A stretch of DNA of 64,000 nucleotides from Pedobacter polysacchareus (GCF_019802255.1 NZ_JAHYSS010000004.1:572621-636620); one strand, 5' to 3'. Shown: positions 53,552 to 62,220, counted from the stretch's first letter. Notes: a model not told the origin generated them from the letters alone. Program-made: numbers and translations.

Positions 53552-55301
53552 AGAAGTTCTTGCCAACCTTTTCCAGCATTTCTGCAGGGATGTTCTGCAT
53601 ATCTACCAGGAGGAATCCATCCAGGCAATCAGAGAACTTAGGATCAATATTGAAACAGATAATTTTTGCATTCAGGTTCATGTATTGTCTTAACAACACC
53701 GGAATTTTGATGTGCGTATTTTCAATATCTGAAATCAAACTATCCAGGTCTTTTAAAGACTCACTGCTTTCTACCAGCAGGTTCTTGTCAATGGCAGATA
53801 AGTCTGCTTTAAATTTGTTCTTAGGCTTCACGAAAGCCGCCAGTTCGTAATCAAAATGGTTCTTCGTAATGTAATCCACTATCAGTGATTTGGAGAACTT
53901 AGAGAAGTTATTACTGATACTCACCGGTCCGAACATATAACGGTATTGCGGATTGTCCAGCAGGTATTTTAAGATACCTTTCCAAAGTAAGAACAGAGGT
54001 AATGGTTTTAACTGGTATTCCTTTCGGATCCAGGAACGGCCAAGTTCTATTCCTTTTCTTAGAATTGGATAAAAAGGTTCTTTGATTTTGAAAAGTTCAG
54101 AAAGATAAAATCCTCTTCTGCCCATGGTATCCAAAATCTCATCGCCTTTACCAATGCGGTACGCGCCTACAATATTTTGCTTTTCTGTATCCCATATAAA
54201 CAGGTGATGGTAATAAATATCATAGTTGTCCAGGTCGATTTTTTTGTTGGTTCCTTCTCCAACTTCTCGGAAGGTGATCTCGCGTAAGCGGCCAATCTCT
54301 CTCAGGATATTTGGAATGCTGGAAGTAGGCGTGATGTACACCTCATAATTCTTTTCCTGCCATACCCTGAATGTCTCCAGTTCCTCAATCTCTGAAACAA
54401 TCAGTGAGCGATCGGTTTCTTCAATAACAGGTTCCGGTGTCTTTTTAATTTTGAAAAGATTGATCGGATTGAATAGTTTTTTCTCTTGTTCTAAACCTGT
54501 TCCTAGAGCATAGGTACGGGCACGTAGGAAATCAAGGAGCTTATTGGTATTGTTTCTGTAAGAGATATCTTCGATATGAATCGGCTTACCTATTCTTACT
54601 TTTATTTTGAGGCCTTGTTTATTCAGGAACTCTGAAGGAAGTTTGGCTGTTCTTAAAGTGGGGTGGATAAAGCTTAAAATATTAAATAATACCCCATTGT
54701 TGCCATGGAAATAAATTGGCACTACGGGAACTTTAGCGCGGGCAATTAATTTACCCACTACCGGGTGCCATAGGCGATCGGTAATCTCCTGTTTGTCCAG
54801 GCTAAAGGTAGATACCTCACCGGCAGGGAAAATTCCTATCGGAGTGCCGCTTTGCAATAGGTCGAAAGTGGCTTTTAGTCCGCTAATGCTGGAAGTATGC
54901 TGTACGTTTTCGAATGGGTTTACGGCAACGAAGAATTCACTCAGGTTAGGGATCTTTTTCAGGATGAAGTTGACCATCACTTTGGCTTCCGGTCTAACGG
55001 TACAAAGTAACTTTACCAATGCTAAACCTTCAATACCTCCGTAAGGATGGTTTGCGATCGCAATAAAACCTCCGGTTTTAGGAATACTTTTCAGATCGTC
55101 TTCATCAAAGTCTATCGTAACGCCAATGGTTTCTAATATTTTGTCAACAAATTCTAACCCATTATAATGTTTGTTTTGGGAAAAAACCTTGTTGATGTCA
55201 TTCAGTTTCATCATCTCCATAAGCAGGGCTGCCAGGCCAGGCACACCCAGCTTATCTATTTTTGTAGCCTCTGCAAACTCTTTGGTGGTTATGATCTTCA
55301 T
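53550..55301 (-). CDS. Bifunctional aminolipid acyltransferase (OlsF/GlsAB-like): O-acyltransferase plus N-acyltransferase
   Basis: A 583-residue fusion. The N-terminal half (about 60-290) is a PlsC-type O-acyltransferase with motif IANHPYGGIE (His85, Glu91; H-x5-E instead of canonical H-x4-D) and FPAGEVSTF near 158. The C-terminal half matches the OlsB-type acyl-ACP N-acyltransferase (GNAT-like): VGAYRIGKGDEILD, GFYLSELFKI, ELGRSWIRKEYQLKPL, YMFGPVSISNNF. OlsF of this architecture makes ornithine lipids; in Bacteroidota the two separate enzymes GlsA/GlsB make glycine lipids. Which amino acid is used here cannot be read from sequence. Membrane-associated, cytoplasmic face expected. Confidence 0.88.
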   Translation of the reverse strand: MKIITTKEFAEATKIDKLGVPGLAALLMEMMKLNDINKVFSQNKHYNGLEFVDKILETIGVTIDFDEDDLKSIPKTGGFIAIANHPYGGIEGLALVKLLCTVRPEAKVMVNFILKKIPNLSEFFVAVNPFENVQHTSSISGLKATFDLLQSGTPIGIFPAGEVSTFSLDKQEITDRLWHPVVGKLIARAKVPVVPIYFHGNNGVLFNILSFIHPTLRTAKLPSEFLNKQGLKIKVRIGKPIHIEDISYRNNTNKLLDFLRARTYALGTGLEQEKKLFNPINLFKIKKTPEPVIEETDRSLIVSEIEELETFRVWQEKNYEVYITPTSSIPNILREIGRLREITFREVGEGTNKKIDLDNYDIYYHHLFIWDTEKQNIVGAYRIGKGDEILDTMGRRGFYLSELFKIKEPFYPILRKGIELGRSWIRKEYQLKPLPLFLLWKGILKYLLDNPQYRYMFGPVSISNNFSKFSKSLIVDYITKNHFDYELAAFVKPKNKFKADLSAIDKNLLVESSESLKDLDSLISDIENTHIKIPVLLRQYMNLNAKIICFNIDPKFSDCLDGFLLVDMQNIPAEMLEKVGKNF

Positions 55302-55379
55302 CTAATTTTGTTTGTGAATAATAAAGCAATTTCAAAAATAAGATTTATATTTTTAAATAACAGTAACTACCTTGTGCAG

Positions 55380-56300
55380 GTGATCAGAAAATGGCTAAAT
55401 AACTACTTTCAATTTTCTAAAAGGGAGTTTAATGGGCTTTTGGTGTTAATTGTGCTGATTGGTATGATCGGTGTATTCCCGACAGTTTACCGGATTTTAG
55501 TTCCTTTAAAGGGGCCGACAGTGGAGGAGCAGCTCGCACTGCTAAAACTGGAGTTGGCCAGGGAGCCTGAAAGGGCAGAAGCCAGGTCGGGAATGCAACG
55601 TTCTTATTCTGGGCTTCCGGAAAAAAGAAAATCCAAGCTCTTTTATTTTGATCCGAATTCCATTACTTCCGAAGGCTGGCAGGATTTGGGTTTATCTCCA
55701 AAGCAAGCTCAGGCGATTTTAAACTATCGCACTAAAGGAGGCGTATTTCGTCTGCCCTCAGACCTGAAGAAGATGTACACAATTACTCCGGAATTGTACC
55801 ATCAGCTGGAACCCTATGTTCAAATTGTGCCGGTAAAAAAGATACCGGATCAAGGTATTGATCATCGGGATCGCCCTGCGAAAAATTTTCCTGTAAAAGA
55901 AAAAGTAGTGGTGGCATTGAATACCGCCGATACTTTGGAGCTCGATCGGATTCATGGGATAGGAAAAGTGTTTGCCAGGAGGATTGTGGCTTATCGGGAA
56001 AGGATTGGTGGTTTCTATAAAAAAGAACAGCTGATGGAGGTTTTTGGTATCGACAGTCTGAAATATGAAGAAATTAAAGATCAGATCAGTGTGGACCCTG
56101 CTTTGTTGCGTAAGATCCATATCAACACGGCTTCGGCAGCTGATTTCAACCGCCACCCTTATCTCCGTTACCAGCAGGTCAATGCGGTAATTGCGTATAG
56201 AAAACAACACGGAAATTATAGTAATATTGCAGACTTAAATAAGGTGGTTGTTTTAACCCCTGAATTGATTGAAAAATTAGCGCCTTATCTTATTTTTTAG
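55380..56300 (+). CDS. Helix-hairpin-helix (ComEA-like) membrane-anchored protein
   Basis: This protein contains three consecutive HhH units: a first (GLSPKQAQAILNYRTKGGVF), a second (LNTADTLELDRIHGIGKVFARRIVAYRERIGGF, split motif) and a third (INTASAADFNRHPYLRYQQ). Such ComEA-type modules bind DNA nonspecifically. One membrane segment (FNGLLVLIVLIGMIGVFPTVY) near the N-terminus suggests an anchor with the DNA-binding part outside. No ATG fits, so GTG at 55380 (or 55374) is the likely start, as upstream frame sequence overlaps the divergent acyltransferase gene. Length about 306 residues. It could act in DNA uptake, but the class also has unrelated members. apt follows after two bases. Confidence 0.8.
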   Translation: MIRKWLNNYFQFSKREFNGLLVLIVLIGMIGVFPTVYRILVPLKGPTVEEQLALLKLELAREPERAEARSGMQRSYSGLPEKRKSKLFYFDPNSITSEGWQDLGLSPKQAQAILNYRTKGGVFRLPSDLKKMYTITPELYHQLEPYVQIVPVKKIPDQGIDHRDRPAKNFPVKEKVVVALNTADTLELDRIHGIGKVFARRIVAYRERIGGFYKKEQLMEVFGIDSLKYEEIKDQISVDPALLRKIHINTASAADFNRHPYLRYQQVNAVIAYRKQHGNYSNIADLNKVVVLTPELIEKLAPYLIF

Positions 56301-56302
56301 AA

Positions 56303-56830
56303 ATGATAGCAGAAAGAATTAAAAAGACAGTTAGGGACGTGAATGATTTTCCAAAACCTGGAATTGTGTTTAAAGACATTACCCCGATTTTAAAAGATCA
56401 TGAATTGTGTCAGGAGATCCTGAAATCTTTAGCTGCACAGCTAGCCGATGTAAAAATTGATGTGGTAGCAGGAATTGAAAGCAGGGGCTTTTTATTTGGT
56501 CCGGGATTAGCACAAATGTTAAATGTGCCTTTTATTCCGATTCGTAAGGCAGGAAAATTACCTTACAAAACGATCAAAGAATCTTATGCACTGGAATATG
56601 GTACAGCAACGATTGAAGTTCATGAGGATGCTTTGCTGCCAGGGCAGCGGGTGTTGATTCATGACGATTTACTCGCTACCGGTGGCACAGTAGTAGCGGC
56701 TTCCAAGTTGATCATGCAGCTGGGTGCAAATGTAGCAGCTTATTCTTTTATCATCAGCCTTGACTTTTTAAATGGAAAAGACCGTTTAGCACCTTACGAT
56801 GCCAGCGTATATTCTCTGGCAGGATACTAA
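56303..56830 (+). CDS. apt: Adenine phosphoribosyltransferase
   Basis: This cytosolic purine-salvage enzyme (EC 2.4.2.7) makes AMP from adenine and PRPP. The PRPP-binding signature VLIHDDLLATGGTVVAA lies near residue 118, with the other family motifs VNDFPKPGIVFKDITPIL, VVAGIESRGFLFGPGLA and IPIRKAGKLPYKTIKESYALEYG. 175 residues, full length. The start is two bases after the HhH protein's stop, so the two genes are probably cotranscribed. Confidence 0.97.
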   Translation: MIAERIKKTVRDVNDFPKPGIVFKDITPILKDHELCQEILKSLAAQLADVKIDVVAGIESRGFLFGPGLAQMLNVPFIPIRKAGKLPYKTIKESYALEYGTATIEVHEDALLPGQRVLIHDDLLATGGTVVAASKLIMQLGANVAAYSFIISLDFLNGKDRLAPYDASVYSLAGY

Positions 56831-56851
56831 GCTTTTTCAAAATAATTATGA

Positions 56852-56880
56852 ATGCAATCCTATGGAGGATAGGATTGCAT
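56852..56880 (+). terminator. Hairpin after apt
   Basis: ATGCAATCCTAT and ATAGGATTGCAT pair perfectly around GGAGG. Only a weak T/A-rich tail follows, so termination efficiency is uncertain. Confidence 0.65.
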
Positions 56881-56911
56881 ATTCATATATATAAAAGGGG
56901 GGAGTTATATA

Positions 56912-57031
56912 CTAACTGGTAATTTTACAGGCTTGATAAAAGCAAAAGAGAAATAGTATAACGGCGATCACTTTTAACAGGACTATCGTGTATCGGGTGA
57001 CATATGATTTGTTGAGGTTTTTGAGATACAT
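56912..57031 (-). CDS. Possible small single-span membrane protein, 39 residues
   Basis: Short minus-strand frame with ATG at 57031 and TAG at 56912-56914. A basic N-terminus (MYLKNLNKSYVTRY) is followed by a hydrophobic helix (TIVLLKVIAVILFLFCFYQA) and a short polar tail (CKITS). The intergenic stretch has no other gene. Coding potential is plausible from the composition but no promoter match was seen and the function is unknown; it may be a chance frame. Confidence 0.35.
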   Translation of the reverse strand: MYLKNLNKSYVTRYTIVLLKVIAVILFLFCFYQACKITS

Positions 57032-57225
57032 GGTTTATTATTTATATAGATAAATGATCCGTTTTCTATATTCTTGGAATAGTTTTTTGTTTATTTATTT
57101 AATTTGGCGTAAAATTACTCCTAGATTTAAGGATTGTCAACTGTGAAAATACGCAGTTTATGACATTTCTCTTGATCAATGACCTTTTAAAGGGAGGCTA
57201 ATCGTTAAAAAAGAAATATATTTCA

Positions 57226-57969
57226 ATGAAAATGCAGCTGCGAGAGAACTTTGGGGATTATTCTAAAACATTCATCACGGATATACCTGCGGATATGGAA
57301 AGTGAGCAGGCCATTTTTTTTGATAAGACTTTACCCAGGTTCCCGGATGAAGCGATTTATATTTATTCTTTTAAGGAAAACCGCATGATTTATGCTGGTG
57401 GCTGGGAAGAGATTTTAGGCTATAAAGACAGTGAAATTAATATGCTGGCTTTGGTAAATATGTCGGCACCAGAATTTGCTCCTTTTTCTCATGAACTGAA
57501 TGATAAAGCGCTTCAGTTTATCCACCAAAAAACTAAAGATCTCGAGAAGTACAGTTTCAGCATTGAATTAAAGAAAATACATAAAGATGGAACGGCTGTT
57601 CCAATGTCTGTAAGGGTGGGGGTATACAGTTCAGAAAATGGAAAGATTACCGCAATTATTGGTCGTTTCCAGGTGAACAAAAGCCTGATTTTTGGAAAAG
57701 TGATGCGTTATGCAGCCTATGGGCCTGAAAAGGAGAAGTTCGAAGAGGAGCTGAACAAGATTTTATTCAGCTACCTGGCGATTTCTAATAAAGAGCGTGA
57801 AGCATTGGAACTGGTGGCAAAAGGGTACTCCTTTAAAGAGATTGCCCACGATTTAAAGGTATCGCACTCTGCTATAGAAAAACGGATTATTCCTTTATAT
57901 AAGCGTTTCAATGTAAAAAGCCTCACTCATCTCGTGAGTTTTGCTTATGACAACTCTATCTTACCTTAA
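57226..57969 (+). CDS. PAS-domain LuxR-type transcriptional regulator
   Basis: A 247-residue regulator. The N-terminal part (about 30-150) has PAS-like features (EAIYIYSFKENRMIYAGGWEEILGY and the PAC-like LKKIHKDGTAVPMSVRVGVYSSENG), likely sensing a small molecule, redox state or light. The C-terminus (from about 185) is a LuxR/GerE helix-turn-helix: LAISNKEREALELVAKGYSFKEIAHDLKVSHSAIEKRI, split here as the classic LTxREREVLxLxAxG-type with some changes. No receiver or phosphorylation site was noticed. The stop overlaps the stop region of the convergent ATPase gene by nine bases. Confidence 0.88.
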   Translation: MKMQLRENFGDYSKTFITDIPADMESEQAIFFDKTLPRFPDEAIYIYSFKENRMIYAGGWEEILGYKDSEINMLALVNMSAPEFAPFSHELNDKALQFIHQKTKDLEKYSFSIELKKIHKDGTAVPMSVRVGVYSSENGKITAIIGRFQVNKSLIFGKVMRYAAYGPEKEKFEEELNKILFSYLAISNKEREALELVAKGYSFKEIAHDLKVSHSAIEKRIIPLYKRFNVKSLTHLVSFAYDNSILP

Positions 57970-59013
57970 TGGGAGATCAAGATTGACGCGGAACACATTC
58001 GAATCGGCGATGCCAATCTGTTGAAATAAATGCTCCCAGCGTTCTTCATGTTGTTCCAGAGATTCTTCGTTTCCCATCACCCAAATGGTATTCATCTTTT
58101 TTAGGTGTTCCTTGTTAAAAGGACCATACTCCGGGTTGTTTAGTAATTCATAGAATAGTGGTGCACGAAGGATGTCTTTTTTAATTTGCCCCCCTGGATT
58201 AATATCATCGATGATCAACAGGGAAGAATCATGCCATGCCCATGATCCTGGTGAAATGGCCACCCGTTCTGCTTTCTCAAAAAACATGGATAGTAATTTT
58301 GTGGCAGTAACATAACTGCAGCGGTTGTTTTTAATGGACAATTCGGTGGCTATGGCTACAGAGAGCGAGGTTTTTCCACTTCCCTTAGATCCAAAAAGTA
58401 AAAGGTGTTTTCCCGATTGTGGATTTTTTACAAAATCTGCAATTACAGTCTTATGGTCTTCCTGGATATTGAATTTCCATTGGCTGAGTCGCAGTTGAAA
58501 AGGATACCCGGCATTTTGCAAATGCATTTTAGTGGAATACCAGTAATAAGAAGGATAGATGGCAAGGGTACATAAAATCAGAAAAATGACGAGTGCCGGC
58601 AAGGTATAGGCACAGAGTAAGCTGCAGGCAAATGCGCCCAAGCCAAAAAAGCAGAGGTCAGTGAGCGTGTCAAAAGTGATATTTCCCCATTCCGGATGAA
58701 AGATATAACCCTTATTTTGCAGGTCCTCACTTTTTGAATTGACATTAAAAAGCAGTGGTCCAAGGAAATTATAGAGTTCAAATAAAATCCAGCATCCCCA
58801 GATGATCACTGGTGCCCAGATTTCTGGTCTGGACATTTCGGTTTTGGAAGTCAGAATGGTGTATAATATAAAGGTTGGAATAAATCCGAGTGAGAAGTGG
58901 CCAAACTGATTGGCCATCCAGGAGTACGTAAGGGTTACTCCACGGTAGGCATCTTTTCCAATTAAGTCATTTTTTAATTGTTGGAGGATGTCTTTTCTGG
59001 TAATAAATCTCAT
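57961..59013 (-). CDS. Membrane protein with C-terminal AAA-type/DnaC-like ATPase domain
   Basis: Function not recognised. About five hydrophobic stretches lie in the first 165 residues (FSLGFIPTFILYTILTS, PEIWAPVIIWGCWILFELY, ALVIFLILCTLAIYPSYYW). The C-terminal half is soluble with a Walker A FGSKGSGKTSLSVAIA and Walker B SLLIIDDINPGG, the pattern of DnaC/IstB-type AAA+ proteins. WVMGNEESLEQHEERWEHLF near the end may be a sensor region. Having such an ATPase fused behind multiple membrane helices is unusual. The neighbours do not reveal a role. The 350-residue length and start at 59013 seem sound. Confidence 0.8.
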   Translation of the reverse strand: MRFITRKDILQQLKNDLIGKDAYRGVTLTYSWMANQFGHFSLGFIPTFILYTILTSKTEMSRPEIWAPVIIWGCWILFELYNFLGPLLFNVNSKSEDLQNKGYIFHPEWGNITFDTLTDLCFFGLGAFACSLLCAYTLPALVIFLILCTLAIYPSYYWYSTKMHLQNAGYPFQLRLSQWKFNIQEDHKTVIADFVKNPQSGKHLLLFGSKGSGKTSLSVAIATELSIKNNRCSYVTATKLLSMFFEKAERVAISPGSWAWHDSSLLIIDDINPGGQIKKDILRAPLFYELLNNPEYGPFNKEHLKKMNTIWVMGNEESLEQHEERWEHLFQQIGIADSNVFRVNLDLPLR

Positions 59014-59211
59014 GATTGCGTTTAATTTATAGTCTTTTCAAAACTAAATTAAAAAAAATATAAACCACTATTCTTCTCCATAGCTTTCTCTAAAAATGAA
59101 GGGGTACGGTTAATGAACTAAATACCGTTTCGTTCTATCAGGAGGCGAATTTTCAACTGTGGTTAGAAGCATTTTTATTCCTTATAATTGTTGAAATTCA
59201 AACAATAAGAT

Positions 59212-60384
59212 ATGTTAGAAACGATGGATAGTTCTGTAGGCTATAACTTTAGTATTTCAGAAAATCAGGAGATGATCAGGAAGATGGTGAAAGATTTTGC
59301 TGAAAAAAATATTCGTCCACATGTAATGGAATGGGATGAAACGCAGCAATTTCCTGTAGAGGTTTTCAAGAAACTTGGTGGACTGGGATTGATGGGCGTA
59401 CTGGTTCCTGAAATTTACGGGGGATCTGGTTTCGGCTATCAGGAATATGTAGATGTAATTGTAGAGGTGGCTAAAGTGTGCGGTTCAATCGGCTTATCAC
59501 TGGCAGCTCACAACTCTTTATGCACCGGACATATTTTAGCTTTTGGAACGGAAGAACAAAAACATAAGTGGTTACCTAAACTGGCTAGTGCAGAATGGAT
59601 TGGTGCCTGGGGACTAACAGAAGCAAATACGGGTTCTGATGCTTTGGGCATGATGACTACCGCACGTTTAGAAGGCGATGAGTACGTGATCAATGGCGCT
59701 AAAAACTGGATTACCCATGGTAAAAGTGGAGATATAGCTGTTGTGATGGTTCGTACTGGCGAAAAAGGGGATTCAAAAGGGATTTCAGCAATCGTAGTAG
59801 AGCGAGGTACTCCAGGTTTTGCTGCAGGTAAAAAGGAGAATAAACTGGGCATGCGTGCTTCAGAAACGACGGAGATGATCTTCGACAATTGCAGGGTGCC
59901 TAAAGAAAACCTGCTGGGTCAGGTAGGTGAAGGATTCAAGCAAGCGATGAAGGTATTGGATGGCGGCAGGATTTCTATTGCTGCGCTATCATTGGGTATT
60001 GCGAAAGGGGCTTATGAAGCTGCTGTAGCGTATTCTAAAGAACGTCATCAGTTTGGACAACCCATTTCCAGTTTTCAGGGCATCAGCTTTAAACTGGCAG
60101 ATATGGCTACAGAGATTGAGGCTGCAGAATTATTGATCAGACAAGCGGCTGATTTGAAAAATCGTGGATTACCGATGACCAAGGAATCGGCTATGGCGAA
60201 ATACTTTGCTTCTGAAGTGTCGGTACGTTGTGCGACAGAGTCGGTACAGATTTTTGGCGGCTATGGCTACACGAAAGATTTCCCTGTAGAGAAGTTTTAC
60301 AGAGACAGTAAATTGTGTACGATTGGGGAGGGGACTTCCGAAATACAAAAAATTGTGATTGCAAGGGAGATTTTAAGAGATTAA
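59212..60384 (+). CDS. Acyl-CoA dehydrogenase
   Basis: FAD-dependent dehydrogenase of about 390 residues that oxidises acyl-CoA esters to trans-2-enoyl-CoA in fatty-acid or amino-acid breakdown. N-terminal helical domain (NQEMIRKMVKDFAEKNIRPHV), middle beta domain (WGLTEANTGSDALGMMTTA), and C-terminal domain with RISIAALSLGIAKGAYEAAVAYSKER (split), IFGGYGYTKDFPVEKFYRD and the catalytic Glu in the TIGEGTSEIQKIVIAREI segment. Start at 59212; 59224 (MDSSVGYN) is an alternative. Short-chain type is likely from the Glu location. Monocistronic, flanked by a terminator. Confidence 0.95.
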   Translation: MLETMDSSVGYNFSISENQEMIRKMVKDFAEKNIRPHVMEWDETQQFPVEVFKKLGGLGLMGVLVPEIYGGSGFGYQEYVDVIVEVAKVCGSIGLSLAAHNSLCTGHILAFGTEEQKHKWLPKLASAEWIGAWGLTEANTGSDALGMMTTARLEGDEYVINGAKNWITHGKSGDIAVVMVRTGEKGDSKGISAIVVERGTPGFAAGKKENKLGMRASETTEMIFDNCRVPKENLLGQVGEGFKQAMKVLDGGRISIAALSLGIAKGAYEAAVAYSKERHQFGQPISSFQGISFKLADMATEIEAAELLIRQAADLKNRGLPMTKESAMAKYFASEVSVRCATESVQIFGGYGYTKDFPVEKFYRDSKLCTIGEGTSEIQKIVIAREILRD

Positions 60385-60441
60385 TTGGTATCTTACCTTA
60401 TTATATAATAGCATATTCTAACCAAATATAAACAAGAACGG

Positions 60442-60475
60442 ATACGGCGACTTTTAGGGTCGCCGTATTTTTTAT
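60442..60475. terminator. Bidirectional terminator between convergent genes
   Basis: ATACGGCGAC and GTCGCCGTAT pair around TTTTAGG, followed by a T-rich tail that reaches the stop of the leftward gene. Confidence 0.9.
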
Positions 60476-60476
60476 T

Positions 60477-60848
60477 TTACTGGATCGAAATGATCTCGTA
60501 GACGACATAGTTACTATAGCCTCTCCATGGCAAAGCCCCCATATATTCTTTGTAACGCAATTCAAATACTTTTCCGCTGTTCAGCATCATTTTCTCTGCA
60601 ATTGCAGCATTTTCCACGGAGAATTCAAACTCATTAGATTGAATGTTTCCGGTTTGTTTGGATTTTAAACCGGTTTGGATCAGTTTTCCTTCATAGGTTT
60701 TAAACAGATAGCCTTTCTTGACCACATAATTGAGCTCTCCGGCTTTTACACCTTCTCCAAGTACAAAGTAGAAGCGGAAGTAGACAAATCCCGCCAGGAT
60801 GAGCAGGATGACGCCAAGGACGATGAAAAGCGTTTTTTTTGTTTTCAT
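60477..60848 (-). CDS. Hypothetical membrane-anchored protein, 123 residues
   Basis: Residues 6-27 (TLFIVLGVILLILAGFVYFRF) form a membrane anchor. The mature part has YVVKKGYLFKTYEGKLIQTG, FEFSVENAAIAEKM and VFELRYKEYMGALPWRGYSNYVVYEI, a pattern I associate with a widespread Bacteroidota family sometimes mislabelled 6-phosphogluconate dehydrogenase, although it has no such domain. The domain faces the periplasm by the positive-inside rule. Function unknown. Confidence 0.8.
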   Translation of the reverse strand: MKTKKTLFIVLGVILLILAGFVYFRFYFVLGEGVKAGELNYVVKKGYLFKTYEGKLIQTGLKSKQTGNIQSNEFEFSVENAAIAEKMMLNSGKVFELRYKEYMGALPWRGYSNYVVYEIISIQ

Positions 60849-60922
60849 AGGTTTTTGAGTAAGTGTTAAGTCATAGACAAAATTAGCTGGGCATTGTTTT
60901 AAATAAAAATACAGTTATTGTT

Positions 60923-60951
60923 TTGATTCTCAAAACAAAGCTCTATCTTTG
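60923..60951 (+). promoter_or_regulatory. rpsU promoter
   Basis: TTG at 60923-60925 is followed 18 bases later by TATCTTTG at 60944-60951, matching the -33/-7 consensus. Transcription should start near 60957. Confidence 0.75.
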
Positions 60952-60988
60952 CAATCCTAAAAACAACGAGAGGGGGTATATTTACGTT

Positions 60989-61183
60989 ATGATTATCATT
61001 AATATTAAAGACGGCGAATCACTAGATAAGGCGTTGAAACGTTTCAAAAAGAAATTTGAAAAAACAGGTGTGTTAAGAGAATTACGTAGCCGCCAAGCTT
61101 ATGAGAAAAAATCTGTAGCTCGTCGTACGTTAGTTAAACATGCAATTTACAAGCAAAACATGCAACTTGAAGGAACTGTATAG
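60989..61183 (+). CDS. rpsU: 30S ribosomal protein S21
   Basis: This small-subunit protein contacts the 16S 3' end region and affects initiation. The start at 60989 gives MIIINIKDGESLDKALKRF and 64 residues, the usual length; a longer frame from 60923 would start inside the promoter and is rejected. The central basic region (RFKKKFEKTGVLRELRSRQAY, split motif) and KKSVARRTLVKHAIYKQNMQ match S21. Own promoter and terminator make it a single-gene unit. Confidence 0.96.
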   Translation: MIIINIKDGESLDKALKRFKKKFEKTGVLRELRSRQAYEKKSVARRTLVKHAIYKQNMQLEGTV

Positions 61184-61207
61184 TTTCTAAAAAGTTTTTA
61201 TGATATT

Positions 61208-61245
61208 AAAGCGCTATTGGTGAAGCCGATAGCGCTTTTTTATTT
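61208..61245 (+). terminator. Terminator after rpsU
   Basis: AAAGCGCTAT and ATAGCGCTTT pair with GG/CC extension in the loop, followed by TTTTTATTTTT-like tail. Confidence 0.9.
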
Positions 61246-61321
61246 TTAATGTGAAAATTCTGACCATTTCACATCGTATCTTTTGTATATTCACTTATCG
61301 TGTTTTACAAATACTAGGCCT

Positions 61322-62206
61322 ATGGTTGTTGCGCAATTCCTCCTTTATCTCCAGCACGAGAAACGTTATTCTCCACATACCTTAAAATCTTATCAAACGG
61401 ATTTATTGCAGTTCAGCGATTATCTGGAACAAACTTTTGAGCTGCCACTGGTAGGGGCCGGCCATACGCAGGTACGAAGTTATATGGTGGCCTTATTAGA
61501 GGAGGAGGTTTCCGAGCGTTCTATAGGCAGGAAATTGTCTACACTCCGTAGTTTTTATAAGTATCTGCTGCGCGAAGGTTTGATCACTGCGAGTCCGATG
61601 ACCTTAGTTAGGGCGCCAAAGATCCCCCAAAGACTTCCTGTTTTTATCGAAGATCAGAAGCTGGATGTTTTACTGGACTCCGGCGAATTTTTCAATGACA
61701 GCTTTCCTTCCGTTCGTGATAAACTGGTGATAGAAACGCTGTTTGGAACCGGCATGCGTTTGGCTGAAATGCTTTCGCTCCGCGAAGAAAGCATCGATTT
61801 TTATGGGGCTACAATCCGTGTACTGGGAAAAAGAAATAAAGAAAGAATCATTCCCATCAGCAAACTTCTTGCGGATCAGCTGAAAGTTTACCTTGACATA
61901 AAAACATTACAAAATTTTCATAACAAAACGGGCACCTTATTCGTTACAGATAAAGGAGCAGCTGCTTATCCTAAACTGATTTATAGGATTGTGACCAGTT
62001 ATTTGACTTATATATCCACACAGGATAAAAAAAGCCCCCATGTACTGCGTCATTCTTATGCGACGAGCCTGTTGAACAGGGGGGCGGACTTAAATGCAAT
62101 TAAAGAGTTATTGGGCCATGCCAGCCTGGCTGCAACCCAGGTATACACCCATAACTCTATAGAGAGATTAAAATCAATATATAAACAAGCCCATCCAAAG
62201 GCATAA
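61322..62206 (+). CDS. xerC: Tyrosine site-specific recombinase (XerC-like)
   Basis: This resolvase of the lambda-integrase superfamily probably resolves chromosome dimers at dif. An N-terminal SAM-like domain (MVVAQFLLYLQHEKRYSPHTLKSYQ, split) is followed by the catalytic domain. The conserved residues are visible: Arg in FGTGMRLAEMLSL, Lys in LGKRNKERIIPI, His and Arg in HVLRHSYATSLL, a second His in LGHASLAATQVYTH and the Tyr nucleophile in that same motif. The 294-residue start at 61322 is favoured over 61283. The XerC/D type rather than phage integrase is inferred from length and from the housekeeping context. No dif site was identified. Confidence 0.93.
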   Translation: MVVAQFLLYLQHEKRYSPHTLKSYQTDLLQFSDYLEQTFELPLVGAGHTQVRSYMVALLEEEVSERSIGRKLSTLRSFYKYLLREGLITASPMTLVRAPKIPQRLPVFIEDQKLDVLLDSGEFFNDSFPSVRDKLVIETLFGTGMRLAEMLSLREESIDFYGATIRVLGKRNKERIIPISKLLADQLKVYLDIKTLQNFHNKTGTLFVTDKGAAAYPKLIYRIVTSYLTYISTQDKKSPHVLRHSYATSLLNRGADLNAIKELLGHASLAATQVYTHNSIERLKSIYKQAHPKA

Positions 62207-62220
62207 AAAAGGAGGAAACA

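Noticed and set aside
55167..55373. ATG start of the HhH protein at 55167
   Set aside because: It would overlap the divergent acyltransferase gene by over 130 bases and adds residues with no family character.
60477..60848. 6-phosphogluconate dehydrogenase label for the 123-residue protein
   Set aside because: There is no NAD(P)-binding motif and the protein is far too short; it is a membrane-anchored protein of unknown function.
61322..62206. Mobile-element or phage integrase interpretation of the tyrosine recombinase
   Set aside because: No attachment-site duplication, excisionase or cargo genes; the neighbours are rpsU, hpf, tRNAs and tuf, typical of a housekeeping XerC-like gene.
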